From assembly GCF_014268745.2 (NCBI RefSeq), contig NZ_JABWRB020000002.1, forward strand, positions 558,001-622,000: 64,000 nt of DNA, written 5' to 3'. The notes below the pieces were generated by a model. That model was not told the origin of the DNA, made no database searches, and worked only from the letters and a program-made list of their open reading frames with translations. Positions 35,235-42,349 of the stretch are shown here, piece after piece; position 1 is the stretch's first letter; every line of letters begins with the position of its first letter. The translations under genes were made by a program, and so were the position numbers. Origin of the DNA: Pseudomonas zanjanensis. Lineage in GTDB: Bacteria; Pseudomonadota; Gammaproteobacteria; Pseudomonadales; Pseudomonadaceae.

Positions 35235-35873
35235 ATGGAACTGCCGGATATGATCACCCCCCGCCTCAATACAAAAAGCGCGTTGGGACAGGCTTTGGTT
35301 TCAATGTTCAAGTCTGTAGAAGCGGAGCTGACGTTTGAGAATGCAGCGCCTGGGGCGGTCAAAGTCATCGTTTTTGGTGGGTGCGCAGTGCACCTTTATA
35401 CAAATCATCGGGTATCCACGGACGTTGACGCCGAGATTTATGAGGCCAGTCTTCCGGAAGGTTTTCATCTCCGAATGTTGCTGGCGGAAGTGCCCGAGCA
35501 GTTTGTTGACGAGGCGTCCGGCCGATTGATGGAGCTAAACTACGACCTCCAGTACAACACCAGCTTTGGTCCGATTCACGAAGATTATTGGGCTCGAAGC
35601 CTTCCCCTTGAACAGTTTTCGGTTGAGTCTCCTCTGCACGTGCATATTGCTGCGCCTGTCGATATAGCAATTTCAAAGCTAGGCAGGGCAACAGATCAAG
35701 ATATTGGGGACATCATGGCACTTATGAGGGCCGGCTTCATATTGACCGCCGAGCTGCGTCGGCTGGCATTACAGGCGATTGATGTATATGTTGGCAACAA
35801 AGAGCCTCCAACCTCAGCTCTTAGCCATATCTTGCAAAATTATTTGGAGAATCCAGATGGCGAAGCCTGCTAA
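35235..35873 (+). CDS. Nucleotidyltransferase (AbiEii/DUF6036-like)
   Basis: A 212-residue protein with a minimal nucleotidyltransferase core: VIVFGGCAVHLYTNHRVSTD (Gly-Gly at 48-49) leading to the DxD metal site D63-V-D65, and the downstream PVDIAISKLGRATDQDIGDI block with Lys148 and acidic residues typical of AbiEii/MenT-like and DUF6036 enzymes. Such proteins often act as toxins that modify tRNA or other targets, or as antitoxin enzymes. Base composition is visibly more AT-rich than the core genes. The start ATG at 35235 follows GAGG; ATG 35250 is an alternative. It overlaps the next gene by 17 bp and lies between 64-bp direct repeats. Confidence 0.78.
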   Translation: MELPDMITPRLNTKSALGQALVSMFKSVEAELTFENAAPGAVKVIVFGGCAVHLYTNHRVSTDVDAEIYEASLPEGFHLRMLLAEVPEQFVDEASGRLMELNYDLQYNTSFGPIHEDYWARSLPLEQFSVESPLHVHIAAPVDIAISKLGRATDQDIGDIMALMRAGFILTAELRRLALQAIDVYVGNKEPPTSALSHILQNYLENPDGEAC

Positions 35874-36309
35874 TGGCCACGTCCTGTCAGCCGCTCTGGA
35901 CACATTGGTCAAAACTCCATTGGACCACGCAGATGAGGTCGCACTCGTGCGGGCAGCCAAGGCTGTCTGGTATTCCAATTTAGACTTGATCAGCGCAGCC
36001 CAAGCTTTTTTGAGCCAACACACTGATGAGGTCGAGTTGCGTCGTGCAGGGTATTTGCTCGAACGATTCACCCGATTTTCCTGCGTCACGGACAGTCGTG
36101 CATTGGAAGTCTTCAAAGCCCTTGAGCTGTTTTTACGCTCGACACCCAAGCAAGCAGTAACCTCGCAAACAGCTGTTGCGCTTCGCAAGCGCCGTGATGA
36201 ACTCGCTCTCTCTTGGGGGCTGAATGAGGGGCTTGGCTTGAAGGTGCAAACCCTCTTGCCCTTTCAGACTCGGCATTATGAGGCTGAGCAGCGCGCAGCT
36301 TTTGGGTGA
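35857..36309 (+). CDS. Unknown 150-residue partner of the nucleotidyltransferase
   Basis: I do not recognise this protein. It looks all-helical and soluble: HADEVALVRAAKAVWYSNLD, SAAQAFLSQHTDEVELRRAG, SRALEVFKALELFLRS and AVALRKRRDELALSWGLNEG. The ATG at 35857 has GGAG at 35846-35849 and starts inside the nucleotidyltransferase gene (17-bp overlap), so the two are translated together. Classical AbiE has the antitoxin first and the nucleotidyltransferase second; here the order is reversed and the partner has no visible winged-helix DNA-binding domain. A terminator follows at once. A regulator or antitoxin role is inference. Confidence 0.7.
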   Translation: MAKPANGHVLSAALDTLVKTPLDHADEVALVRAAKAVWYSNLDLISAAQAFLSQHTDEVELRRAGYLLERFTRFSCVTDSRALEVFKALELFLRSTPKQAVTSQTAVALRKRRDELALSWGLNEGLGLKVQTLLPFQTRHYEAEQRAAFG

Positions 36310-36327
36310 ATACAGATGTCACCAACG

Positions 36328-36352
36328 AAAACCGGCTCAGGCCGGTTTTTTG
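36328..36352 (+). terminator. Rho-independent terminator of the nucleotidyltransferase pair
   Basis: Stem AAAACCGGC (36328-36336), loop TCAG, stem GCCGGTTTT (36341-36349) and T run, 18 bp after the second gene. It sits inside the 64-bp direct repeats, so the cassette carries its own terminator. Confidence 0.93.
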
Positions 36353-36376
36353 TTGTGTGATTCATCCTCTCTTGGT

Positions 36377-36440
36377 CTGTCAGACGCACCGAAGTTTCCG
36401 ACATGTTTTTAGGGTTGTCCCTCGGAAGCGAGGGCTCTAG
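36377..36440 (+). repeat. 64-bp direct repeat, right copy
   Basis: Matches 35064-35127 at 60 of 64 positions. It contains CCCTC-GGAAGC-GAGGG, a hairpin that is perfect here but weakened in the left copy, and forms the 5' part of the structured leader of the DUF6124 gene. Confidence 0.93.
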
Positions 36441-36688
36441 TCTCTGGGTGTCGCTGCCAATTCAGCGACCGGATTTGACCGTCCGAACCTACAAGGCGCG
36501 CCAGCCTTTCCAAGACCTATTTCAGGCGTTTTTCGTTCGTCTGAGGTATCGTGTCGCCGGTGGCTGTGCGTGGGACGTCTTCGGACGTGCCGGAATGCCT
36601 TGTTTCCGGTCGGTCAACCCGCGTACAGCTGCCCCTTTTTGTTTGACCGCAGAAGGACGGTAGCTCCCATTGATACAAGGAGCTGCAT
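36377..36688 (+). promoter_or_regulatory. Structured 5' leader of the DUF6124 gene, SD-sequestering
   Basis: About 310 bp with no gene but dense pairing potential. Hairpins: GTCGCTG/CAGCGAC (36450-36469); ACGTC-TTCG-GACGT with a C(UUCG)G tetraloop (36575-36588); CCGGAA/TTCCGG (36590-36609); CGGTCAA (36611-36617) with TTGACCG (36643-36649). The same TTGACCG also occurs at 36475-36481, giving a rival partner. ACCGTCC (36478-36484) pairs with GGACGGT (36655-36661), closing the whole module. Finally GTAGCTCC (36660-36667) pairs with GGAGCTGC (36679-36686), burying the AAGGAG ribosome site just before the ATG at 36689. This suggests translational control. Confidence 0.65.
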
Positions 36689-37048
36689 ATGATCAAAGAA
36701 ACCCCCAACCCTCCCAAACCCGCCTCCACCTTCCCCTACGGCGACTACGCCCCCGAAAAGCTGAAAGAAGCTGCCGACCGCGCGATGGACCATTACCTCA
36801 AGCCCGACAACAGCGAACCAGAACCCAAACCCTCAGTGCAGTTGTTCACCGTATCGGACAACGTTGACACCGAAACCCTGCTAGCCAACCTCAACGAGAC
36901 CCTGGCCTCGGCCAATGCGGTGCTTAGCGACCTCCTGTTTGACTTGGACGGTTCGCGTCGACATGTCGCGTTGGGCGTGGCGCAGATGATCGAGCTGGGG
37001 ACATTGCTGGCGAACAAGGCCTTGGACCGGGTTGAGCTTCGGACTTGA
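36689..37048 (+). CDS. DUF6124/DUF3077-type small protein
   Basis: A 119-residue cytosolic protein of a family that, as I recall, is common and multi-copy in pseudomonads and has no known function. It begins MIKETPNPPKPASTFPYGDY, has an acidic/proline-rich N-terminal third, and then a helical part NLNETLASANAVLSDLLFDL and HVALGVAQMIELGTLLANKA. The ATG at 36689 follows an AAGGAG site that is predicted to be buried in a hairpin of the leader. Single gene. Confidence 0.8.
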   Translation: MIKETPNPPKPASTFPYGDYAPEKLKEAADRAMDHYLKPDNSEPEPKPSVQLFTVSDNVDTETLLANLNETLASANAVLSDLLFDLDGSRRHVALGVAQMIELGTLLANKALDRVELRT

Positions 37049-37082
37049 TGCGATAAGTGCCGGCCTCATCGTCGGATCGCCG

Positions 37083-37176
37083 CCCGGAGCAAGCTCCCAC
37101 AGTGGTTTCGTGTCGTTGACAAATAGGCCAATCGACACCAAACCCTGTGGCGAGGGAGCAAACTCCCTCGCCACAG
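37083..37176. repeat. Degenerate REP remnants
   Basis: CCCGGAGCAAGCTCCCAC at 37083-37100 and a shrunken family B unit TGTGGCGAGGGAGCAAACTC onward at 37146-37176. Both look like decayed or internally deleted REP halves. Confidence 0.6.
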
Positions 37177-37229
37177 TGATTCACACAAGCCTTGAGTAAC
37201 AGCATGCGCGGCTGGCATGGATTGGAAAA

Positions 37230-38303
37230 CTACTGATGACGGTTTTCGAGGCGGCAAACCTCTTTTTCTATGCCAATGCATTCGACCGGTTCGCTCACGC
37301 CTTTCTCAAAACGACGTGCATTCATCAACAGGCCTCCCTTGATACCGCCGATGAATGCGAAGGCACCTTCACTTGCGCCGGTGTTACGCCCTGATAGATC
37401 CACGGCCACGCTGTTAGGTCTGACTTCATATACCCAGCCGCCGTTTTGCGCTTGGGCGATGGCCCAGATCTTGGCATCGGTATAGTCGCGAAACGCCACA
37501 ACGGCCGAGTTGGTAAAAGCGCGCGACTCTGGATCACTCGCCAATCTCAAGTTCGGTACCTGCGAGTTCCAGGCCCGTAGCCCTTGGGCAAGTGCAGCCG
37601 CCCCCTGTACAGAGTTGATTAGTGGAGAGCCGACTGCCCAGAACGATTGCTTACTCGTTACCCATGCCAGACCTTCCGGGGGCGTGATCCGGCTCCAATC
37701 GATGCTCACCGCCGCGACCTCCAATGGGCTTTCATGGCCCGTCGGTTCGCGGTAGTTCGGGTTGGGCTCACAATCGGCAAGGTTGTCTTTCTTGCATGCT
37801 TGCCTGACGAACTCGCGCTTGACTCCCCCCGGAAAGCTGATCTCCTGCTCGCTGACAGCTCCCCCAGATGCATCCTGGTCAATACCATGAGGGGCTTTGA
37901 TCTCATAGACCCATTCCTTGGCGAAGCGCTGGGCGAGATCCTGATCGCGGGTTGTGCTGCTGTAGACCGATTTCGCTGCCCCAGCACCGTGGCTCCACCA
38001 GTCATACATCCATTCGGGTACTGGAAAGCCTACGGCTTTGGGTAAGATCCCGTTCTGGAAGGCGTCGAGTCCCTGACCCGTGGTGTCCCCTCGATAAAGC
38101 GTGTCCATATCGGTGCGCCAATGCAAAGATGGCTTGGTATCGCGGATCGACACGTCTGTATCCGCTGTGACCTGAAGCCAGGCGGTATACCATGGCTCCT
38201 CTTTTCCATCGGCTCCCCACGCGTCGGCGCCCGGTTGCCACATACCTGCAAACACCACCGCCGCGACAGCTGTGGCCTGTATGAAACTGTTATTGATTGT
38301 CAT
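37230..38303 (-). CDS. Secreted cholera-toxin-A-like ADP-ribosyltransferase, tandem domain
   Basis: A 357-residue protein with a Sec-type signal (MTINNSFIQATAVAAVVFAG, cleavage near residues 28-30). Residues ~65-180 carry the enterotoxin-A ART motifs: Arg71 in LYRGDTTGQGLDAFQNGILP (compare YRADSRPPDEI in cholera toxin), the Ser-Ser-Thr motif at 115-117, and the ExE pair Glu152/Glu154 in SEQEISFPGG (compare DEQEVSALGG). Residues ~200-350 repeat the plan but without the Arg and ExE: WVYEV at 290-294 and SEGAFAFIGG at 311-320. Each half ends in Cys-X7-Cys (170/178 and 342/350). It should transfer ADP-ribose from NAD+ to a target. The second half may be a dead ART used for binding. Start 38303 chosen for the signal peptide. 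Confidence 0.82.
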   Translation of the reverse strand: MTINNSFIQATAVAAVVFAGMWQPGADAWGADGKEEPWYTAWLQVTADTDVSIRDTKPSLHWRTDMDTLYRGDTTGQGLDAFQNGILPKAVGFPVPEWMYDWWSHGAGAAKSVYSSTTRDQDLAQRFAKEWVYEIKAPHGIDQDASGGAVSEQEISFPGGVKREFVRQACKKDNLADCEPNPNYREPTGHESPLEVAAVSIDWSRITPPEGLAWVTSKQSFWAVGSPLINSVQGAAALAQGLRAWNSQVPNLRLASDPESRAFTNSAVVAFRDYTDAKIWAIAQAQNGGWVYEVRPNSVAVDLSGRNTGASEGAFAFIGGIKGGLLMNARRFEKGVSEPVECIGIEKEVCRLENRHQ

Positions 38304-38515
38304 GATTCGATGCCTTATCAGGAACGGGTGAAGCCCTGTCGAATCACATACGTCATGACAGCCTATGCTTCGACGTGACACGTCTCACTTTTGGATTCTG
38401 CGGGGCCGAGCGAGCCGAGCCACCGCATCAGTTATGAGGGTAGATCAAGGCGGGGGGAGGGGTTGGCGTTGCGGTGCGTGGACTTGTAACAAAAAGGCTG
38501 GTCGACACAGTTCCC

Positions 38516-38647
38516 TGTGGCGAGGGAGCTTGCTCCCGCTGGGCTGCGAAGCGGCCCCAAAGCAGGCAACTCAATTTGCCTGAGGCACCGAATTGCCTGG
38601 TTTTAGGGTTGCTGCGCAACCCAGCGGGAGCAAGCTCCCTCGCCACA
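38516..38647. repeat. REPIN, family B
   Basis: Arms TGTGGCGAGGGAGCTTGCTC and complement, 132 bp. It lies in the 388-bp gap upstream of the ART gene and downstream of the L,D-transpeptidase gene; the remainder of that gap (38304-38515) holds no clear gene and should contain the ART promoter. Confidence 0.9.
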
Positions 38648-38691
38648 GGAACCCTTATCCACAGGAGCCCCTCGCCGCAAAAAATAGGGTG

Positions 38692-39198
38692 CTACGGCCG
38701 AATCTCGATCATCGTCCCATCCGGTACCAGGTTCCACACCTCGCGCATGTCCACGTTGCGCATGGCGATGCAGCCATCGGTCCAGTCCAGCGTATGGAAC
38801 AACTGCTCAGGATTGTCTTCCGAATCCGGTGTGCCGTGGATCATGATCATGCCCCCCGGCTCCACGCCTTCACGGCGGGCGCGGGCGGCGTCGCTGATGT
38901 TGGGGTAGGAGATGTGCATCGACAGGTAGAACTTGTCGCTGACCTTGCGCCAGTCGATCCAGTAAAAACCTTCGGGGGTGCGCTTGTCGCCTTCGATCAG
39001 CTTGGGGCCTTTCTTGGCGCCCTTGCCCAGGGAAATGCGATAGGTCTTGAGCGGCTTGCCGTCGTTGATCAGTTGCAATTGATGGGCGGACTTCAGCACC
39101 AGGACTTTTTCAATGACCTTGCCGTTATAGGTTCCCACGGCGGCGGCTTGGGACACAGCGGTGAATGACAAGCAGAACAGGACAAGCAACCAGCGCAT
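38692..39198 (-). CDS. L,D-transpeptidase (YkuD-domain) family protein
   Basis: A 168-residue exported protein: signal peptide MRWLLVLFCLSFTAVSQAAA, then the YkuD catalytic domain with the conserved His in MIMIHGTPDSEDNPEQL and the nucleophile Cys in WTDGCIAMRNVDMREVW. The usual S/T-H-G-C reads T-D-G-C, a variant also typical of the YafK-like branch. Such enzymes form or cut 3-3 cross-links or lipoprotein-peptidoglycan bonds in the periplasm. The longer upstream frame (to 39243) lacks signal-peptide sense. Confidence 0.88.
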   Translation of the reverse strand: MRWLLVLFCLSFTAVSQAAAVGTYNGKVIEKVLVLKSAHQLQLINDGKPLKTYRISLGKGAKKGPKLIEGDKRTPEGFYWIDWRKVSDKFYLSMHISYPNISDAARARREGVEPGGMIMIHGTPDSEDNPEQLFHTLDWTDGCIAMRNVDMREVWNLVPDGTMIEIRP

Positions 39199-39239
39199 TG
39201 AAACGATATCCCTAGAGGTGTCGCGGCTATATTGGATTT

Positions 39240-39791
39240 TCAAGTATTGGCAGGCTGGGCCAGCGGCGGTATCGACTCGGATCGCACCGGGTAATCTTCG
39301 GCTCGCCGATCAGCGTAGAAGTATTCTAGGGTACGGCCCACTGTACGGAAAGCCAGCTCGTCCCAGGGAATGTCGGCTTCTTCAAACAGCTTCACTTCCA
39401 GGCTTTCGGGCCCGGCAGCGAAGTCCAGGTCCATCAACTCGGCGCGGAAGAATACATGCACCTGGCTGATGTGCGGTACGTCGATCAGCGTATAGATGCT
39501 CAGGTTACGCACCCGGGCGCAGGCTTCCTCGGCGGTTTCGCGCACCGCGGCCTGCTCGACAGTTTCGCCGTTCTCCATGAAGCCCGCCGGCAGTGTCCAA
39601 TAACCGCGCCGTGGCTCGATGGCGCGTCGGCACAACAGGACCTTGCTGCCCCAAGTCGGTACACATCCGGCAACGATATTGGGGTTCTGATAATGGATGG
39701 TATGGCAAGTGTCACAGACAAAGCGCAGTCGCGAGTCGCCCTCGGGTATGCGCTGGGTCACCGGGTTACCGCACTGGCTGCAGAATTTCAT
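39240..39791 (-). CDS. NUDIX hydrolase with zinc ribbon
   Basis: A 183-residue protein: a four-Cys zinc ribbon at residues 4-29 (CSQCGNPV and CDTCH), then a NUDIX domain with box GFMENGETVEQAAVRETAEE (about residues 75-95). It resembles the NudC-like/ADP-ribose pyrophosphatase-type NUDIX group; the substrate cannot be fixed. The ATG at 39791 is placed just before the zinc ribbon. Divergent from the CoA pyrophosphatase gene, another NUDIX protein. Confidence 0.88.
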   Translation of the reverse strand: MKFCSQCGNPVTQRIPEGDSRLRFVCDTCHTIHYQNPNIVAGCVPTWGSKVLLCRRAIEPRRGYWTLPAGFMENGETVEQAAVRETAEEACARVRNLSIYTLIDVPHISQVHVFFRAELMDLDFAAGPESLEVKLFEEADIPWDELAFRTVGRTLEYFYADRRAEDYPVRSESIPPLAQPANT

Positions 39792-39937
39792 GCTTGGATT
39801 CCTGGAGGCTGCGCCTATCTTGGCGTGTACGGGGCGGTATCGGCAAGTTGTCGTTTCGCGACATGACGCGGTCCGGGGCTTGGGCCGCTTGCGTGATTGG
39901 TGCATGATGCTAGGCAGCGAATAAATCGAGAAGTCTC

Positions 39938-40537
39938 ATGCTGGACGAGCTACTGCATCGAGTAACCAACCACACGCCGCGCGATCTGGAGACCGATCGG
40001 CGTTTCCCTGAAGCGGCGGTGCTGGTGCCGATCACTCGCAGTGATGAACCGGAGCTGGTACTGACCCTGCGCGCCAGCGGTCTGTCGACCCACGGCGGCG
40101 AAGTGGCGTTCCCCGGCGGACGTCGAGACCCGGAAGACCCCGACCTGATTTTCACCGCCTTGCGTGAAGCGGAAGAGGAAATTGGCCTGCCCCCCGGCCT
40201 GGTGGAGGTGATCGGTCCCCTCAGTCCACTGATTTCGTTGCACGGAATCAAGGTCACGCCTTACGTCGGCGTGATCCCGGATTACGTCGAATACCAAGCC
40301 AACGACGCCGAGATCGCCGCAGTGTTCAGCGTGCCGCTGGAGTTTTTCCGCAAGGACCCGCGCGAGCATACCCACCGCATCGACTACCAGGGCCGTAGCT
40401 GGTACGTGCCCAGCTATCGTTTCGAGGGTTACAAGATCTGGGGGCTGACAGCGATCATGATCGTCGAGTTGGTCAACCTGCTGTACGACGCCGAAATCGA
40501 CCTGCACACCCCGCCGAAGACTTTCATCAACACCTGA
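39938..40537 (+). CDS. CoA pyrophosphatase (NUDIX, NudL-like)
   Basis: A 199-residue NUDIX protein with the NudL/YeaB sequence pattern: LVPITRSDEPELVLTLRASG, STHGGEVAFPGGRRDPEDPD (UPF0035 motif), and the NUDIX helix ALREAEEEIGLPPGLVEVIG. It would cleave CoA and related pyrophosphates. First gene of a plus-strand group with the carbonic anhydrase (16-bp gap) and a DUF1289 gene (overlap). Confidence 0.9.
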   Translation: MLDELLHRVTNHTPRDLETDRRFPEAAVLVPITRSDEPELVLTLRASGLSTHGGEVAFPGGRRDPEDPDLIFTALREAEEEIGLPPGLVEVIGPLSPLISLHGIKVTPYVGVIPDYVEYQANDAEIAAVFSVPLEFFRKDPREHTHRIDYQGRSWYVPSYRFEGYKIWGLTAIMIVELVNLLYDAEIDLHTPPKTFINT

Positions 40538-40553
40538 TGCCCCGAGGATTCCC

Positions 40554-41078
40554 ATGAAATACCGCCTGGGCGATGCCCGTGTCGAAACCCACCCACAGAG
40601 CTGGGTCGCGCCCAACGCCACGCTGGTGGGCAAGGTCCGCCTCGAAGAGGGCGCCAGTGTCTGGTTCAACGCCGTGCTGCGCGGTGACAACGAACTGATC
40701 CTGATCGGCAAGGATAGCAACGTGCAGGACGGCACCGTGATGCACACTGACATGGGCTATCCACTGACCATCGGCACCGGCGTGACCATTGGCCACAACG
40801 CCATGCTCCATGGCTGTACGGTAGGCGACTACAGCCTTATCGGCATCAACGCGGTGATCCTCAACGGCGCGAAGATCGGCAAGCACTGCATCATCGGCGC
40901 CAACGCGCTGATCGGCGAGAACAAGGAGATTCCCGACGGCTCGTTGGTGATGGGCTCTCCGGGCAAGGTGGTGCGTGAATTGACCGAGGCCCAGAAGAAC
41001 ATGCTCGTGGCCAGCGCGGCGCACTATGTGCACAACGCCCAGCGCTACGCCCGCGATCTGGTCGAGCAGGAACCATGA
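40554..41078 (+). CDS. Gamma carbonic anhydrase-like protein (YrdA type)
   Basis: A 174-residue left-handed beta-helix protein built of hexapeptide repeats (IGTGVTIGHNAMLHGCTVGD, LIGINAVILNGAKIGKHCII). The three zinc-ligand histidine positions typical of gamma carbonic anhydrases can be seen (MHTDMG, IGHNAMLHG). Activity is often not shown for YrdA-like members. Middle gene of the NUDIX-gammaCA-DUF1289 operon, overlapping the next start by 4 bp (ATGA). Confidence 0.93.
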   Translation: MKYRLGDARVETHPQSWVAPNATLVGKVRLEEGASVWFNAVLRGDNELILIGKDSNVQDGTVMHTDMGYPLTIGTGVTIGHNAMLHGCTVGDYSLIGINAVILNGAKIGKHCIIGANALIGENKEIPDGSLVMGSPGKVVRELTEAQKNMLVASAAHYVHNAQRYARDLVEQEP

Positions 41079-41284
41079 GCGCCGCTGAACGCCCGTTGCC
41101 GTCGCCCTGCGTGAATATCTGCGCGCTGGACGATGACGACATCTGCACCGGCTGCCAGCGCACCGTGGCCGAGATTACCCGTTGGAGCCGGATGGACAAC
41201 GAGGAGCGACGCGCGGTTTTGGCGTTGTGTCATGAACGGGCCAAGGCCAGTGGGTTGGTGTGGATGTTGCCGGCACGACGGTGA
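41075..41284 (+). CDS. DUF1289 protein
   Basis: A 69-residue small protein with the DUF1289 pattern: PLPSPCVNICALDDDDICTG, followed by CQRTVAEITRWSRMDNEERR. The cysteines (CVNIC and CTGC) look like a metal- or Fe-S-binding set. Function unknown. It starts inside the end of the carbonic anhydrase gene (ATGA overlap), so it is translationally coupled. Confidence 0.9.
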   Translation: MSAAERPLPSPCVNICALDDDDICTGCQRTVAEITRWSRMDNEERRAVLALCHERAKASGLVWMLPARR

Positions 41285-41301
41285 TTATGAACACGCTCCA
41301 C

Positions 41302-41435
41302 TGTGGCGAGGGAGCTTGCTCCCGCTGGGCTGCGAAGCAGCCCCAAAATCAGGCGCCCGGGTGTATCAGGAAAATACGGTGTCTGTTTAAGAGGGGCTGC
41401 TGCGCAGCCCAGCGGGAGCAAGCTCCCTCGCCACA
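41302..41435. repeat. REPIN, family B
   Basis: Arms TGTGGCGAGGGAGCTTGCTC and complement, 134 bp, between two convergent genes; inner GGGCTGCGAAGCAGCCCC and GGGGCTGCTGCGCAGCCC palindromes. Confidence 0.92.
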
Positions 41436-41443
41436 AGGGCATC

Positions 41444-42112
41444 TCACAAGGCTTTAATCGATCGTCGTCCAACCCACCGATCCACCCCCACCACCCCCAG
41501 CGCAATCCCGACAAACCCCGCCAATATCCCCCCGGCATTGATGAACACTTGTGGATAACCCAGGCTCGCCACGTCGATGAAAGGGTAGGGGTAGGCCGCC
41601 AGCAAATCCCCGCGCAGCAGGGCATAGGCGAAATAGACCAAGGGGTAGATCATCCACAACCCAACGTGGCCCAATCGCAAGCTGCCTTTGGGCACGCACC
41701 GCCACCAATAGGCGATGTACAGCAACGGCACCACGTCATGCAGTAATTCATCGGCCACGAACTGCCAGCCCTCGGGTTGCCAGAGATGGCGCAGCAGCAG
41801 GTTGTAGGCCAGGCTGACCAGGGCGATGCTCACGGCGATGCCGCTGCGTACACTGGGCCTGAGGAACCAGCGTCGGGCCGGGGAGGGGCGCGGGGTCAGC
41901 TCCCAGGTCAGCACCACCGCCACCAACAGGTTGGTCAGCACCGTAAAGAAGCTGAAGAAACTCACCAACCCGCCCAGCAGGCTCGCGCCCAGTTCCCAGC
42001 GGCCCAGCAGAATCAGATACAGCTGGATGCTTAACCCCGCCCAGGCCAGCAGCGCCGCCACCGACACGAAGCGCTGTCGCAGGGTGAGGTGAGGACCTTT
42101 CACAAGCCCCAC
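41444..42112 (-). CDS. Pr6Pr-family integral membrane protein
   Basis: A 222-residue protein with six hydrophobic segments (about residues 15-35, 45-70, 85-108, 122-140, 150-170, 190-212), matching the FAR-17a/Pr6Pr-like membrane family (FFTVLTNLLVAVVLTWEL, HDVVPLLYIAYWW). Function unknown. The first start is GTG at 42112; GTG at 42103 would remove only three residues. It follows the VF530-type gene by 6 bp. Confidence 0.82.
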   Translation of the reverse strand: MGLVKGPHLTLRQRFVSVAALLAWAGLSIQLYLILLGRWELGASLLGGLVSFFSFFTVLTNLLVAVVLTWELTPRPSPARRWFLRPSVRSGIAVSIALVSLAYNLLLRHLWQPEGWQFVADELLHDVVPLLYIAYWWRCVPKGSLRLGHVGLWMIYPLVYFAYALLRGDLLAAYPYPFIDVASLGYPQVFINAGGILAGFVGIALGVVGVDRWVGRRSIKAL

Positions 42113-42118
42113 GGCTAT

Positions 42119-42349
42119 TCAGACCGGCCGTTTGGTGCGCATCAACTTGATGTACAGGCGCTCGACTTTCTCCCGCGCCCAAGGCGTCTTGCGCAGGAAG
42201 GTCAGGCTCGACTTGATGCTCGGGTCGCTCTTGAAGCAGCGGATATCGATGCGCTCAGCCAGGCCGGACCATTCGTAATGCTGCACGAGGGCGTTGAGGA
42301 TCTGTTCCAGCGTCACGCCGTGCAGCGGGTTGTTGTTGGGTTCGGTCAT
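42119..42349 (-). CDS. VF530/DUF2132 DNA-binding protein
   Basis: A 76-residue basic protein: NNPLHGVTLEQILNALVQHY, then RCFKSDPSIKSSLTFLRKTP, WAREKVERLYIKL. This is the VF530 family, small helical proteins with reported DNA-binding ability. The ATG at 42349 gives the family length; an upstream frame extension is ignored. Confidence 0.92.
   Translation of the reverse strand: MTEPNNNPLHGVTLEQILNALVQHYEWSGLAERIDIRCFKSDPSIKSSLTFLRKTPWAREKVERLYIKLMRTKRPV

Noticed and set aside
36328..36352. Hairpin after the nucleotidyltransferase pair as part of the direct repeat system
   Set aside because: It is a standard terminator with a T run and lies outside both 64-bp copies.
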